From positions 19,824 through 83,823 of the forward strand of contig NZ_JAHBGC010000052.1 in assembly GCF_018390645.1 (NCBI RefSeq): a stretch of DNA of 64,000 nt, read 5' to 3'. Each line of letters opens with the position of its first letter. Position 1 is the first letter of the stretch. The DNA is from Ancylobacter dichloromethanicus. GTDB taxonomy: Bacteria > Pseudomonadota > Alphaproteobacteria > Rhizobiales > Xanthobacteraceae. The notes below the pieces were generated by a model. It was not told the DNA's origin. It made no database searches and was given only the letters and a program-made list of their open reading frames with translations. This document shows positions 48,938 through 58,433 of the stretch, one piece after another. The position numbers and the translations under genes are program-made.

Positions 48938-50767
48938 TCACCCGCCGGCTTCCTCGCGCCGCATTTCCAGCTCCAGCCACTCTTCCTCGGCCTTGGCCAG
49001 TTCCGCCTGCGCCTTGGTCAGTTCTGCGGTGGCCTTCTGGAAGCCGGCGGGGTCGCGGGTGTAGAAATTCGGCGTGTGCAGCGTGTTGTTGATACGCTTG
49101 ATGTCCGACTCAAGCTGCGCCATGCGCTTGGGCAACTGTTCCAGCGCGTGCTTCTCCTTGAAGGAGAATTTGCGCTTGGACGAGGCCGGGGCGGGCGTGG
49201 TGCTGCCGGCGTTCCTGTTCGCGGCCTTGGCGCTCGTCCCCTTGGGCGCCGCCGCTGCCGCCGCGCGCATCTTCACGCCATGGCCGCGCTGGGCCACCAT
49301 GTCGGAATAGCCGCCGGCATAGACTTCCCAATTGCCGTCGCCCTCATAGGCGATGGTGGCGGTGACGGTTCGGTCGAGGAAGTCGCGGTCATGGCTCACC
49401 AGCAGCACGGTGCCGGCATAGTCGTCGATCATCTCTTCCAGGAGGTCGAGCGTCTCAAGGTCGAGGTCGTTGGTCGGCTCGTCCAGCACCATGAGGTTGG
49501 AGGCTTGCGCCAGCGCACAGGCCAGCAGCAGCCGCCCGCGCTCGCCGCCCGACAGCCGCGACACGGCGGTGCCGGCCTGTTCCGGGGTGAACAGGAAGTC
49601 CTTCATGTAGCCGATGACGTGGCGCGGATTGCCGCCGACGAACACCTGGTCGCCGCGCCCGTCGGTCAGCGTCTCGCGCACCGAGCGGTTGGGGTCGAGC
49701 GCGGCGCGGCGCTGGTCCAGCGTCGCCATCTCGATATTGGTGCCCATTTTGGCCTTGCCGCTGTCGGGGGCCAGTTCGCCGGTGAGCATTTTCAGCAGCG
49801 TGGTCTTGCCGGCGCCATTGGGCCCGACAATGCCGATGCGGTCGCCGCGCTGGATGCGGATGGAGAGGTCGCGCACGATGACGCGATCCCCATAGGCCTT
49901 GGAAATGTGCTCGGCCTCCATCACCAGCTTGCCGGAGACCTCGGCCTCGGTGGCGGCCATGGTGACGGTGCCGAGCGCGCCGCGATGGTCACGGAACTGG
50001 GCGCGCAGGGCCGCCAGTTCGCCGACGCGGCGCACGTTTCGTTTGCGCCGCGCGGTGACGCCGTAGCGCATCCAGTGCTCTTCGGCGACGATCTTGCGGG
50101 CCAGCTTCTGCTGGTCGCGCTCTTCTTCCTCCAGCACCTGGTCGCGCCATTCCTCGAAGAAGGCGAAGCCGCGCTCCATGCGCTTGGTGCGGCCCCGGTC
50201 GAGCCAGACAGTGGCGCGGGTCAGGTCCTGCAGGAAGCGGCGGTCATGGCTGATGAGCACGAGCGCGGAACGCAGCGAGGCGATCTCGGCTTCCAGCCAT
50301 TCGATGGCCGGAAGGTCGAGATGGTTGGTCGGCTCGTCGAGCAGCAGGATGTCCGGCTCGGGCGCCAGCACGCGGGCCAGCGCCGCGCGTCGCGCCTCGC
50401 CGCCGGACAGGTTGGCGGGATGCTCCAGGCCGGTGAGGCCGAGTTCGCTGAGCAGGTACTGCGCGCGGTATTCCGCATCGCCCGGCCCCATGCCGGCCTC
50501 GACATAGGCGAGCGTGGTCTCGAAGCCGGTGAGGTCGGGCTCCTGCGGCAGATAGCGCACCGTCGCGCCCGGCTGCACGAAGCGCGCCCCGCCATCGGCC
50601 GCGACCAGGCCGGCGGCGATCTTGAGCAGGGTGGACTTGCCCGAGCCGTTGCGCCCGACGAGGCCGACGCGCTCGCCGGCGGAGACGGAAAGCTCCGCCC
50701 CCTCCAGCAGCGGCGTGCCGCCAAAGGTAAGCTTGGTGTCTTGAAGCAGAAGGAGAGGAGGCGCCAT
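48938..50767 (-). CDS. ABC-F family ATPase (Uup-like)
   Basis: A 609-residue soluble protein with two ABC domains and no membrane segments. NBD1 has Walker A VGRNGSGKSTLLKIAAGL near 40, signature LSGGEARRAALARVLAPEP and Walker B DILLLDEPTNHLD. The linker between domains is charged and helical (WRDQVLEEEERDQQKLARKI). NBD2 has GPNGAGKTTLLKMLTGEL near 325, RLSGGERGRLLLACALAQAS and LMVLDEPTNDLDLETLDLLE. A basic Ala-rich stretch and a coiled-coil C-terminus (FKEKHALEQLPKRMAQLESD ... ELTKAQAELAKAEEEWLELE) are as in Uup. ABC-F proteins act on the ribosome or, for Uup, on branched DNA. The ATG at 50767 is preferred over the longer upstream frame because the protein then starts MAPPLLLLQDTKLTFGG. Confidence 0.88.
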   Translation of the reverse strand: MAPPLLLLQDTKLTFGGTPLLEGAELSVSAGERVGLVGRNGSGKSTLLKIAAGLVAADGGARFVQPGATVRYLPQEPDLTGFETTLAYVEAGMGPGDAEYRAQYLLSELGLTGLEHPANLSGGEARRAALARVLAPEPDILLLDEPTNHLDLPAIEWLEAEIASLRSALVLISHDRRFLQDLTRATVWLDRGRTKRMERGFAFFEEWRDQVLEEEERDQQKLARKIVAEEHWMRYGVTARRKRNVRRVGELAALRAQFRDHRGALGTVTMAATEAEVSGKLVMEAEHISKAYGDRVIVRDLSIRIQRGDRIGIVGPNGAGKTTLLKMLTGELAPDSGKAKMGTNIEMATLDQRRAALDPNRSVRETLTDGRGDQVFVGGNPRHVIGYMKDFLFTPEQAGTAVSRLSGGERGRLLLACALAQASNLMVLDEPTNDLDLETLDLLEEMIDDYAGTVLLVSHDRDFLDRTVTATIAYEGDGNWEVYAGGYSDMVAQRGHGVKMRAAAAAAPKGTSAKAANRNAGSTTPAPASSKRKFSFKEKHALEQLPKRMAQLESDIKRINNTLHTPNFYTRDPAGFQKATAELTKAQAELAKAEEEWLELEMRREEAGG

Positions 50768-50898
50768 GGCGCGGGGATAGGGGCAAAGCCGCGCCGGGGC
50801 AAGGGGTGGGGCGACAATGGAGCCATGTCGGGTGCGAGTGTCAGGTCCGGCATTACGCCCGGCCGGCGCGGTCCAACCTTGCCATTGCGGGCGAATGA

Positions 50899-50917
50899 TG
50901 TACATAACTCCTGTACA
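50899..50917 (+). promoter_or_regulatory. Phd/YefM-type operator, two TGTACA hexamers
   Basis: TGTACA at 50899-50904 and again at 50912-50917, separated by TAACTCC. TGTACA is the core hexamer bound by YefM-family antitoxins at their own promoters. The pair lies 20-38 bases upstream of the antitoxin ATG, where an autorepressor would act. GGAGG between the operator and the ATG gives the RBS. Confidence 0.75.
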
Positions 50918-50936
50918 AATTCGCGGAGGCAGGTTC

Positions 50937-51179
50937 ATGAGTGCCAGGGTCGTTGCGGCCGCTCAGTTCAAGGCCGAATGCCTGCGATTGATCGACGAAA
51001 TGAATGAGACCGGCGAACCGGTAACCATCACCCGCAGGGGCAAGCCGGTGGCGGTGCTCAGCCCCGTCAGACCCTCGCCGGCGCGACCGTTGATCGGCGC
51101 CTCTCGTGGCGTCGTCACCCGCTATGACGACCCGTTTGAACCGGCGGCAGACGAGGGCGACTGGGCGGCGCATTCGTGA
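50937..51179 (+). CDS. Antitoxin of the Phd/YefM family
   Basis: An 80-residue protein. The N-terminal DNA-binding/dimerisation domain has AAAQFKAECLRLIDEMNETG, then EPVTITRRGKPVAVLSPV, the classical Phd/YefM beta-hairpin (VTITRRGKPVAVL). Residues about 50-80 are the flexible toxin-neutralising tail (VVTRYDDPFEPAADEGDWAA). The PIN toxin gene starts within its stop codon (GTGA overlap), as in paired toxin-antitoxin operons. Two TGTACA motifs upstream suggest autorepression. An in-frame start at 50817 is rejected, since the ATG at 50937 has GGAGG upstream and gives the family length. Confidence 0.88.
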   Translation: MSARVVAAAQFKAECLRLIDEMNETGEPVTITRRGKPVAVLSPVRPSPARPLIGASRGVVTRYDDPFEPAADEGDWAAHS

Positions 51180-51589
51180 TCGTTCTCGATACGCATGTGC
51201 TGGTCTGGGCGCTGCAAGATGACGCGCGTCTCGGCCGACAGGCGCGCGACGCCATCGAGCGGGCCAGCGAGGCCGGAAGCGTGTTCGTTTCCGCCATCAC
51301 GCCGTGGGAAATTGCACTTCTCGTGCAGAAGGGCCGACTGGCGCTGACCGATGATGTCGGCGCCTGGCTGGAGACTGTGCTGGCGTTGCCCGCGCTTCGG
51401 CTGGCAGCGCTGGAGCCCGCCATCGCCGTGGACAGCGTGCGCCTGCCCGGCACGCTGCACGCCGACCCGGCCGACCGCATCATCATCGCCACGGCGCGGC
51501 ATCTGGGCTCGCCGTTGCTCACTGCCGACCGCGCCATCCTCGATTATGGTGGCGCCGGCCACGTTCTCGTCATCGACGCCTCCCGATAG
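51176..51589 (+). CDS. PIN-domain toxin (VapC-like ribonuclease)
   Basis: A 137-residue PIN-domain nuclease starting at GTG 51176 and overlapping the antitoxin stop. Acidic active-site residues are Asp5 in MIVLDTHVLVWAL, Glu in ITPWEIALLVQKGRL near 44, and Asp in HADPADRIIIATARHLGS near 100. The C-terminal Asp region is PLLTADRAILDYGGAGHV. It is predicted to cleave RNA when released from the Phd-type antitoxin. The Phd-PIN pairing is common in proteobacterial chromosomes. The FAD oxidase gene begins 13 bases downstream, so read-through is possible. Confidence 0.88.
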   Translation: MIVLDTHVLVWALQDDARLGRQARDAIERASEAGSVFVSAITPWEIALLVQKGRLALTDDVGAWLETVLALPALRLAALEPAIAVDSVRLPGTLHADPADRIIIATARHLGSPLLTADRAILDYGGAGHVLVIDASR

Positions 51590-51602
51590 TTCAGGAATGC
51601 TC

Positions 51603-53024
51603 ATGCCCGCCCTCTCGCCCCTGCTCGCCTCCATCGCCCAGCGCATCGGCGCGGCCCATGTGCTGACCGATCCGGCCGATATGGCGCCCTATCTGCGCGA
51701 GGAGCGCGGGCTCTATCAGGGCGAGGCGCCCGCCGTGCTGCGGCCGGGAACCACCGAGGAAGTGGCGTTCATCGTCGAGGCCTGCGCGCGGGCCGGCGTG
51801 GCGCTGGTGCCGCAGGGCGGCAATACCGGGCTGGTCGGCGGGCAGATGCCGTTCGGACAGATGGTGCTGTCGCTCGCCCGGCTCGACCGCGTGCGCGCCG
51901 TCGACCCGGTCGACATGACGATGACGGTGGAGGCCGGCTGCATTCTCGACAAGGTGCACGCGGCGGCGGAGGAAGCCGGTTGCCTGTTTCCGCTGCACAT
52001 CGCCTCGCAGGGCTCCTGCCGCATCGGCGGCAACCTGTCCTCGAATGCCGGCGGCACCGCCGTGCTGCGCTATGGCAATGCGCGCGAGTTGGTGCTGGGG
52101 CTGGAGGTGGTGCTGGCCGACGGGCGGGTGTGGAACGGGCTGAAGCGCCTGCGCAAGAACAATGCCGGCTACGACCTGAAGCAGCTATTCCTCGGCACCG
52201 AGGGTACGCTCGGGGTCATCACCGCCGCCGTGCTGAAGCTGTTCCCGCAGCCAGCGCAGCGCGCCACCGCCTTTCTCGCCGTGCCCGACCCCGCTGCCGC
52301 GCTCGCCTTGCTCAAGCGCCTGCGCGGGGAGGCGGGGGACGCGCTGACCACCTTCGAACTCATGTCCGGCTTCGGGGTCGAGACGGTGCTGAAGCATATG
52401 CCCGGCGCGGTGCGCCCGCTGGCCAATACCTATGAGTGGTACGTGCTGGCCGAGCTTTCCTCGCCGACCCGCGCCTTCGACCTCGGCGCGCTGTTGGAGG
52501 AGGGGCTGGCGGCCGCGATGGAGGCGGGGGAGGTGCTGGACGCCGTCATCGCCGCCAGCGAGGCCCAGGCGGCGAATCTGTGGCGCCTGCGCGAGGACAT
52601 GTCGGAGGCGCAAAAGCACGAGGGCGGCTCGATCAAGCACGACGTCTCGGTGCCGGTGTCGCGCGTGCCGGAGTTCCTGGAGCGGGCACTGCCCGCCTGC
52701 CTGGCGGCGCTGCCGGGGCTGCGGCCGTGTCCGTTCGGCCATGTCGGCGACGGCAACATCCACTTCAACCTCAGCCAGCCCGAGGGCATGGAGAAGGCGG
52801 CCTTCATCGCGCTGTGGGAGACCTTCAACCGCATCGTGCATGACATCGTGACCGAGATGGACGGTTCCATTGCCGCCGAACACGGGATCGGCCGGCTGAA
52901 GCGGGAAGAACTGGCGCATTACGCCGATCCGGTCGCGCTGGAGCTGATGCACCGGGTCAAGGCAGCGCTGGATCCCGCCCAGACGCTCAACCCCGGCAAG
53001 GTGATCGGTGTTCAGGTGGGATGA
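51603..53024 (+). CDS. FAD-linked oxidase (D-lactate/glycolate/D-2-hydroxyglutarate dehydrogenase type)
   Basis: A 473-residue flavoprotein of the FAD_binding_4 plus FAD-oxidase C family. FAD-binding: VALVPQGGNTGLVGGQMPFG near 75-95, IASQGSCRIGGNLSSNAGGT near 130-150, LKRLRKNNAGYDLKQLFLGT and EGTLGVITAAVLKLFP. C-terminal substrate domain: RPCPFGHVGDGNIHFNLSQP (HxxDGNxH-type metal/substrate site) near 380 and GSIAAEHGIGRLKREEL near 425, ending LNPGKVIG. The substrate, a 2-hydroxy acid, cannot be fixed from sequence; D-lactate, glycolate and D-2-hydroxyglutarate are all plausible. The ATG at 51603 is preferred because AGGA lies 6 bases before it. Confidence 0.85.
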   Translation: MPALSPLLASIAQRIGAAHVLTDPADMAPYLREERGLYQGEAPAVLRPGTTEEVAFIVEACARAGVALVPQGGNTGLVGGQMPFGQMVLSLARLDRVRAVDPVDMTMTVEAGCILDKVHAAAEEAGCLFPLHIASQGSCRIGGNLSSNAGGTAVLRYGNARELVLGLEVVLADGRVWNGLKRLRKNNAGYDLKQLFLGTEGTLGVITAAVLKLFPQPAQRATAFLAVPDPAAALALLKRLRGEAGDALTTFELMSGFGVETVLKHMPGAVRPLANTYEWYVLAELSSPTRAFDLGALLEEGLAAAMEAGEVLDAVIAASEAQAANLWRLREDMSEAQKHEGGSIKHDVSVPVSRVPEFLERALPACLAALPGLRPCPFGHVGDGNIHFNLSQPEGMEKAAFIALWETFNRIVHDIVTEMDGSIAAEHGIGRLKREELAHYADPVALELMHRVKAALDPAQTLNPGKVIGVQVG

Positions 53025-53074
53025 ATGCTTAGTCTGGAACGATGTTAAATTGTATATTCCTGCTGAAGTCCTTG

Positions 53075-53091
53075 TTTCGAAGAATTCTACA
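53075..53091 (+). promoter_or_regulatory. Irr/ICE-like iron-responsive inverted repeat upstream of exbB-exbD-tonB
   Basis: TTTCGAA-GAA-TTCTACA matches the rhizobial Irr box (iron control element, TTTAGAA and TTCTAAA half-sites as I recall them) in 6 of 7 positions in each arm. It lies about 140 bases upstream of the exbB ATG in a markedly AT-rich 205-base gap (53025-53229). An iron-responsive site in front of a TonB energising system is biologically coherent. The match is by eye only. Confidence 0.5.
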
Positions 53092-53229
53092 TTTGTGTTT
53101 CCCAACGTTTTAGTGTTGTCGACGCCGTCACTGCGGGTTTATGGAAGCCGGAACTGAGGAGGCTTCCGCCGATACATCCGCACACGCGCGGTCGCGGCGG
53201 TGGGCCAACCGGAACTTCGGAAAGCCGCC

Positions 53230-54432
53230 ATGTCGACGACACGCACGACCCTTCCGCACCGCCCGGCCCTGAACGCGCTTCTCGCCGTTGTGCTCCTGAT
53301 TGCCGGTCCGGTGGGAGCGTGGGCGCAGGTCGAGGGACAGGCGCCAGGGGCGAGCCCGCCGGTTCAGCCCGCGCCCGCCGCCCAGCCCGCCGCTCCGTCG
53401 GCGCCCGCCGCGCAAAGCCCTTCCGCGCCAATTCCCGCAGCGCCGGCGCCGGCCTCGTCCACACCGGCGGCCTCGCCCTCCACGGCGACGCCGGGGACGT
53501 CTGCGCCGCCGGCGGCGGACCCGCTGGTGCCGCCAGTGACCGGTGACGCCGTGAATCCCGGGACGACGAGCCCGGAGGCGACGGGGGCGCCGGTCGGCGA
53601 TTCCCCGGCTGCCGGGCCTTCGGCGCAGGATTCCGCCGCTGCCGATCCCGCCACCGCCGCTGCCACCACCGCCGATCCGGCAATGCCCGGCCTGCCGCTC
53701 GACCCGGGCGAGGACCCCACCGTCGCCGCCCAGCTTCCCCATGACCTGTCGCCGTGGGGCATGTTCATGGCGGCGGACTGGGTGGTGAAGGCGGTGATGA
53801 TCGGCCTCGCCTTCGCCTCGGTGGTGACCTGGACGGTGTGGCTGGCCAAGACGATGGAGCTTGCGCTCGCCAAGGGCCGGCTGCGGCGCGCGCTTAAGGG
53901 CTATCTCGCCAGCGCCACCCTGGACGAGGCCCGGCGCGGCGACCCGCGCGGCCCGGCCGGCGCCATGCTGCGCACCACCGATCTCGAACTGCAGCGCTCC
54001 GGCCCGCTGCCGGCCGACGGCATCAAGGAACGGGTGTCGATCTCGCTGTCGCGCATCGAGGTGGCGGCGGGGCGGGCCATCACCCGCGGCACCGGCCTGC
54101 TCGCCACCATCGGCGCCACCGCGCCCTTCGTCGGCCTGTTCGGCACGGTGTGGGGCATCATGAACTCGTTCATCGGCATCTCGAAGGCGCAGACCACCAA
54201 TCTCGCGGTGGTGGCGCCCGGCATCGCCGAGGCGCTGCTCGCCACCGCCATCGGCCTCGTCGCGGCAATCCCGGCGGTGGTGATCTACAACCACTTCTCG
54301 CGCCAGGTGTCGGGTTATCGGGTGCTGATGGGCGACGCCTCGGCAGAGGTACTGCGGCTGCTCTCGCGCGATCTCGACCGGCGCGACGCCAGCCGCGCCG
54401 CCCCGCAGCGCGTGCGCGCCGCGGCGGAGTAG
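53230..54432 (+). CDS. exbB: ExbB, proton-channel subunit of the TonB system
   Basis: A 400-residue protein with an N-terminal signal sequence ([19 protein letters not shown]). A long, about 140-residue Ala/Pro-rich periplasmic low-complexity segment follows. The MotA/TolQ/ExbB core begins near residue 175: TM1 [20 protein letters not shown], cytoplasmic loop, then TM2/TM3 [20 protein letters not shown] and [20 protein letters not shown]. The extended N-terminus is seen in the rhizobial ExbB group. It uses the proton gradient to energise TonB. The ATG at 53230 has GGAAAG upstream and gives a good signal peptide; a GTG at 53200 is less likely. exbD follows after 5 bases. Confidence 0.92.
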   Translation: MSTTRTTLPHRPALNALLAVVLLIAGPVGAWAQVEGQAPGASPPVQPAPAAQPAAPSAPAAQSPSAPIPAAPAPASSTPAASPSTATPGTSAPPAADPLVPPVTGDAVNPGTTSPEATGAPVGDSPAAGPSAQDSAAADPATAAATTADPAMPGLPLDPGEDPTVAAQLPHDLSPWGMFMAADWVVKAVMIGLAFASVVTWTVWLAKTMELALAKGRLRRALKGYLASATLDEARRGDPRGPAGAMLRTTDLELQRSGPLPADGIKERVSISLSRIEVAAGRAITRGTGLLATIGATAPFVGLFGTVWGIMNSFIGISKAQTTNLAVVAPGIAEALLATAIGLVAAIPAVVIYNHFSRQVSGYRVLMGDASAEVLRLLSRDLDRRDASRAAPQRVRAAAE

Positions 54433-54437
54433 CCGAC

Positions 54438-55046
54438 ATGGCGGCCAAGCTTCAGAGCACCGAGACCGACGATCTGGTCGAGAACCATGAGATCAACGTC
54501 ACGCCGTTCATCGACGTGATCCTGGTGCTGCTCATCATCTTCATGGTGGCGGCGCCACTGTCGACGGTGGATGTGGCGGTCGACCTGCCGGCCTCCAACG
54601 CCACCGTGCAGCCGCGCCCGGACAAGCCGGTCTATCTTACCGTGAAGAGCGATTTGGTGCTCGCGCTCGGCAATGACGATGTGGCGCGCGAGACGCTGGG
54701 CGCCACGCTCGACCGCGCCACGGAGAACAAGCGCGACACCCGCATCTTCCTGCGCGCCGACAAGACCGTGGACTATGGCGAGCTGATGGAGGTGATGAAC
54801 CTGCTGCGCAGCGCCGGCTACCTCAAGATCGCGCTGGTCGGCATCGAGATGACCGGCCAGCCGGCCGCTGCGCCGGGGACCGCGCCGGCGGGCGCCCCGG
54901 CTGGCGGACCTGCCGGAGCATCGGATGCCCCCGCTCCCGCATCCCCCGCTCCCGCATCCCCCGCTCCCGCATCCGCCGCGCCTGTTTCCCCCGCGCCTGT
55001 TTCCCCAACGCCTGCCGCGCCCGCGCCGGGGGCGCCGGCTCCATGA
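54438..55046 (+). CDS. exbD: ExbD, TonB-system proton-channel subunit with repeat-rich tail
   Basis: A 202-residue protein. Residues 16-40 hold the conserved [20 protein letters not shown] with the functional Asp in the single TM. The periplasmic domain covers about 45-140 ([50 protein letters not shown]). Residues about 143-202 form an unusual Ala/Pro/Gly tail with tandem PAPAS-type repeats encoded by a 15-base unit repeated three times at 54928-54974, then a related unit twice. Most ExbD proteins end soon after the periplasmic domain. The stop overlaps the tonB start (ATGA). Confidence 0.92.
   Translation: MAAKLQSTETDDLVENHEINVTPFIDVILVLLIIFMVAAPLSTVDVAVDLPASNATVQPRPDKPVYLTVKSDLVLALGNDDVARETLGATLDRATENKRDTRIFLRADKTVDYGELMEVMNLLRSAGYLKIALVGIEMTGQPAAAPGTAPAGAPAGGPAGASDAPAPASPAPASPAPASAAPVSPAPVSPTPAAPAPGAPAP
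54928..54974 (+). repeat. Tandem 15-base repeats within exbD
   Basis: Three copies of CCCCGCTCCCGCATC encode the PAPAS-like repeats of the ExbD tail. Two copies of a related unit (CCGCGCCTGTTTCCC) follow at about 54976-55005. Such short in-frame repeats can change copy number by slippage without breaking the frame. Confidence 0.65.
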
Positions 55047-55915
55047 GCCTTCTGCTGCTGAAGGGAACCCCGGGACATCGCCTGCGCGAGGCGAGCGGTT
55101 GGCTCGCCTGCGGTGCCATCGTGCTCGCCGTGCATGGCGGGGCGCTCGGCTACATCCTCAGCGAACCACCCATCGTCGCGGCCGAGGAGCCGGCGGCGAT
55201 CATGATCGAGCTGGCGGAGATGCCGGTGGCGCCGGCCGCCGAGCCGGTCGAACTGCCGCCCGGCCCGCAGATGGTCGAGGCGCAGGAGAAGGTGGAGGAG
55301 GAGGTTCCTCCGGACCCGCTGGCCGAGGAGGTGGAGGACACGCCGCCGCCCGAGCCGGTGCCGGAGGAGGAGCCGGTGCCGGAAGTGCCGGAAAGCCCGG
55401 CCAAGGACATCGAGGTGCCGCTGCCGCCACCGCCGCCGCTCGCCCAGGAAATTCCGCCGCCGGAAGAGAAGCCCGATCCGCCGAAGGAGCGGCCGAAGCC
55501 GAAGCCCAAGCCGAAGAAGAAAGAGAAGAGCGATCTTCCCCCGGCGCCGCGCACCTCCGCCGCGCCCTCGATCGAGGCCCAGCGCTCGGACCGCATTGCC
55601 GCGCCCACTGCCGGGGCGGCGACATCCAACAGCCGTGCGCCGGCCAATTGGCGGTCGCGGCTGATGGCGCACCTGAATCGTCACAAACGCTATCCCAGCG
55701 GCGAGAGCGGGGCCGGCAAGGCGCGCGTCGCCTTCAGCATAAATCGGTCGGGCCGGGTGCTCTCGGCGCGGCTGGTGGGCTCGTCCGGCAATGCCAGCTT
55801 CGACCGGGAGGCGGTCGCGATGGTGCGCCGTGCCTCGCCGGTGCCCGCCCCGCCGCCCGAAGTGGGCGGGGGCACGATCTCCTTCACCGTGCCGGTGCTG
55901 TTCAGTGTGCGCTGA
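55043..55915 (+). CDS. tonB: TonB family energy transducer
   Basis: A 290-residue TonB. The N-terminal anchor is at about 15-38 ([20 protein letters not shown]). The proline/glutamate-rich periplasmic spanning region is at about 60-170, with many E-P and K-P repeats ([38 protein letters not shown]). The C-terminal TonB domain is at about 205-290 ([40 protein letters not shown]). It couples ExbB/ExbD to outer-membrane receptors for siderophores, heme or cobalamin. No receptor gene is in the window. The start overlaps the exbD stop. Confidence 0.9.
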   Translation: MSLLLLKGTPGHRLREASGWLACGAIVLAVHGGALGYILSEPPIVAAEEPAAIMIELAEMPVAPAAEPVELPPGPQMVEAQEKVEEEVPPDPLAEEVEDTPPPEPVPEEEPVPEVPESPAKDIEVPLPPPPPLAQEIPPPEEKPDPPKERPKPKPKPKKKEKSDLPPAPRTSAAPSIEAQRSDRIAAPTAGAATSNSRAPANWRSRLMAHLNRHKRYPSGESGAGKARVAFSINRSGRVLSARLVGSSGNASFDREAVAMVRRASPVPAPPPEVGGGTISFTVPVLFSVR

Positions 55916-56045
55916 CGAGGCGGCGCGGGCGGTGCGCGCTCCCCGCTTCTGCGACCTCCGCCCGGATGCATCCGCGCCGGCGACGTTGTAAGAGAGGGCG
56001 CCGGCGCCCATCCCGTCTCCGCCGCCGGCATTCGGGAGAGCTTTC

Positions 56046-57263
56046 ATGCGCGCCGCGCCGTCCACCGCCGCCGTCAAGCCCGGCAAGACCCTGTTCGACT
56101 GGGCCGATCCGATCGATTTTGAAGGCCAGCTCACCGAGGAAGAGCGCCTGGTGCGCGACACGGCGCGCGACTACGCGCAGGAGCGCCTGCTGCCGCGCGT
56201 GACCTCGGCCTTCATGGAGGAGCGCTTCGACCGCGAGATCATGACCGAGATGGGCGAACTCGGCCTGCTCGGCCCCACCATCCCGGAGGAATATGGCGGC
56301 GCCGGCCTCGGCTACGTTTCCTACGGGCTGGTGGCGCGCGAGGTGGAGCGGGTCGATTCGGGCTACCGCTCGGCGATGAGCGTGCAGTCCTCGCTGGTGA
56401 TGCACCCGATCAACGCCTATGGCAGCGAGGCGCAGAAGCGCAAATACCTGCCCAGGCTCGCCACCGGCGAGATGGTGGGCTGTTTTGGCCTGACAGAGCC
56501 GGACGCCGGCTCCGACCCGGCCGGCATGCGCACCCGCGCCGAGAAGATCGACGGCGGCTACCGCCTCTCCGGCGCCAAGATGTGGATCACCAATTCGCCG
56601 ATCGCCGACCTCGCGGTGGTGTGGGCGAAGTCGGCCGCCCACGACAACGAGATCCGCGGCTTCCTGCTGGAGCGCGACATGAAGGGCCTGTCGACGCCGA
56701 AGATCGAGAACAAGCTCTCGCTGCGCGCCTCGATCACCGGCGAGATCGTGATGGACGGGGTCGAGGTGCCGGAAGAGAACCTGCTGCCGGACGCCTCGGG
56801 CCTGAAGGGTCCGTTCGGCTGCCTCAACCGTGCCCGCTTCGGCATCGGCTGGGGGGTGATGGGGGCGGCGGAAGCCTGCTATGCGAGCGCCCGCCAGTAC
56901 ACGCTCGACCGCAAGCAGTTCGGCAAGCCGCTGGCGGCGACGCAACTGATCCAGAAGAAGCTCGCCGACATGGCGACCGAGATCACGCTCGGGCTGCAAC
57001 TGGCGCTGCGCGCCGGCCGCCTGTTCGACGAGGGCCGGCTGCCGGTCGAATCGATCTCCATGCTCAAGCGCAACAATTGCGGCAAGGCGCTCGACATCGC
57101 CCGCCACGCCCGCGACATGCATGGCGGCAACGGAATTTCCGGCGAGTTCCCGGTGATGCGCCACATGGTGAATCTGGAAACGGTGAACACCTATGAGGGT
57201 ACGCACGACATCCATGCGCTGATCCTCGGCCGTGCCATCACCGGGCACCAGGCCTTCTTCTGA
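56046..57263 (+). CDS. gcdH: Glutaryl-CoA dehydrogenase (acyl-CoA dehydrogenase family)
   Basis: A 405-residue FAD enzyme. [24 protein letters not shown] start ([20 protein letters not shown] near 30-50), [20 protein letters not shown] near 80, [20 protein letters not shown] near 145, and [20 protein letters not shown] near 172. [20 protein letters not shown] and [20 protein letters not shown] come before the catalytic Glu in [20 protein letters not shown] near 378-398, which is typical of GcdH. It oxidatively decarboxylates glutaryl-CoA to crotonyl-CoA in lysine and tryptophan breakdown. GGGAGAG 6 bases upstream supports the ATG. Confidence 0.9.
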   Translation: MRAAPSTAAVKPGKTLFDWADPIDFEGQLTEEERLVRDTARDYAQERLLPRVTSAFMEERFDREIMTEMGELGLLGPTIPEEYGGAGLGYVSYGLVAREVERVDSGYRSAMSVQSSLVMHPINAYGSEAQKRKYLPRLATGEMVGCFGLTEPDAGSDPAGMRTRAEKIDGGYRLSGAKMWITNSPIADLAVVWAKSAAHDNEIRGFLLERDMKGLSTPKIENKLSLRASITGEIVMDGVEVPEENLLPDASGLKGPFGCLNRARFGIGWGVMGAAEACYASARQYTLDRKQFGKPLAATQLIQKKLADMATEITLGLQLALRAGRLFDEGRLPVESISMLKRNNCGKALDIARHARDMHGGNGISGEFPVMRHMVNLETVNTYEGTHDIHALILGRAITGHQAFF

Positions 57264-57461
57264 AGGCGCAGGCCGGGTCCCGACGCGGCGCTCCGGCTGC
57301 GCCTGCGCGCCGCCGATCCGGATTCGGCATGGGCGCTTGGGCGAATTCCGTTCGCGACGAGACCCGAGAGGCATCCGGCGTCATAGGGCGTCCATCGGGC
57401 CGGCCCTGGGGCCGCACGCGGCCCGGCCGGGACGGCGCAAAGGTCGAAAATCGCCCGAGCC

Positions 57462-57857
57462 CTATTCCCGCAGCGCCGCGATCAGCATCTGCGCGGTGGC
57501 GGGGTTGAGGGCGAGCGGGATGTCGTAGACCAGCGCCACCCGCATCAGCGCCTTCACGTCGACATCATGTGGCTGGGCGGTGAGCGGATCGACGAAGAAC
57601 ACCAGCCCGCGCACCTGCCCCTGCGCGATCAGCGCGCCGATCTGCTGGTCGCCGCCGAGCGGCCCGCTCTTCAGCCGCGTCAGCCGCAGTTCCGGACAGG
57701 CGTCGAGGATGCGCCCGCCGGTGGTGCCGGTGGTGACGATGGGAAAGCGGGCGAGGGTCTGCCGGTGCGCGAGCGCCCAGGCGACCATCTCGTCCTTCTT
57801 GCTGTCATGGGCGACGAGGCCGAGGAGGCCCGCCCCGAGCGAAGCCCCCGGCGTCAT
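57462..57857 (-). CDS. mgsA: Methylglyoxal synthase (MgsA)
   Basis: A 131-residue enzyme that converts dihydroxyacetone phosphate to methylglyoxal plus phosphate. Motifs are [20 protein letters not shown] near 14-33, the phosphate-binding [15 protein letters not shown] near 41-55, the catalytic-Asp segment [20 protein letters not shown] near 64-83, [20 protein letters not shown] (catalytic His) near 87-106, and [17 protein letters not shown] at the end. It overlaps the Rrf2 regulator gene by 4 bases (ATGA), so the two are co-transcribed. The enzyme acts as a glycolytic overflow valve under phosphate limitation. Confidence 0.92.
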   Translation of the reverse strand: MTPGASLGAGLLGLVAHDSKKDEMVAWALAHRQTLARFPIVTTGTTGGRILDACPELRLTRLKSGPLGGDQQIGALIAQGQVRGLVFFVDPLTAQPHDVDVKALMRVALVYDIPLALNPATAQMLIAALRE

Positions 57858-58303
57858 ATGTTGTACATCAGGTCGGCGTCCGGGACCCGGGCGAACACCA
57901 CCATGTCGTGCAGCGACATGCCGTCGAGAATGTCGGACATGGCGTCGCGCACCTTGCTCATGGTGATGCGCACCGCGCAGGAGGCGAGATCCTCGCAGTC
58001 CTGGCAGGGCACATAGGCGCTCTTGCTGGCGCAGTTGAGTGGCGCCAGCGGGCCGTCGAGTACACGGATGATGTGTCCGATGCGAATCTCGCGCGGCGTC
58101 CTGGAAAGCGCATAGCCGCCGCCCGGCCCCTTCTTGGAGCGCAGCATGCCGGCATTCCTCAGTTCCAGCAGGATGGCGTCGAGGAACTTCTTCGGGATGT
58201 TGTTGGCGGTGGCGATTTCCTGTCCCATCGCGGTTGAACCCGGTTCGAGCCTGGCGAGAAAAAGCATCGCCTTCAGGCCGTATTTGCCCTTGTTGGTCAG
58301 CAT
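57854..58303 (-). CDS. Rrf2-family transcriptional regulator
   Basis: A 149-residue regulator. The winged helix is [20 protein letters not shown] at 1-20, then [20 protein letters not shown] and [20 protein letters not shown]. The C-terminal region holds three cysteines in [20 protein letters not shown] plus an upstream Cys in APLNCA, the spacing seen in Fe-S-sensing Rrf2 proteins such as IscR/NsrR. It probably binds an Fe-S cluster. The ATG at 58303 was chosen over a long upstream frame because it gives the conserved Rrf2 N-terminus. It is the first gene of an operon with mgsA, so it may control it or simply share its promoter. Confidence 0.88.
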   Translation of the reverse strand: MLTNKGKYGLKAMLFLARLEPGSTAMGQEIATANNIPKKFLDAILLELRNAGMLRSKKGPGGGYALSRTPREIRIGHIIRVLDGPLAPLNCASKSAYVPCQDCEDLASCAVRITMSKVRDAMSDILDGMSLHDMVVFARVPDADLMYNI

Positions 58304-58433
58304 GTCCGCTTCGTCACTCGGCCGCGCGCGTGGCGACACAAAGGGGATGAATCGGCGGGGCGCGGAATCGGCGCCGCCCGTGCATCGCATGAATGAGGGA
58401 TCAGCGGCAATTCCACCAGTGGCGCGCGCCGGC

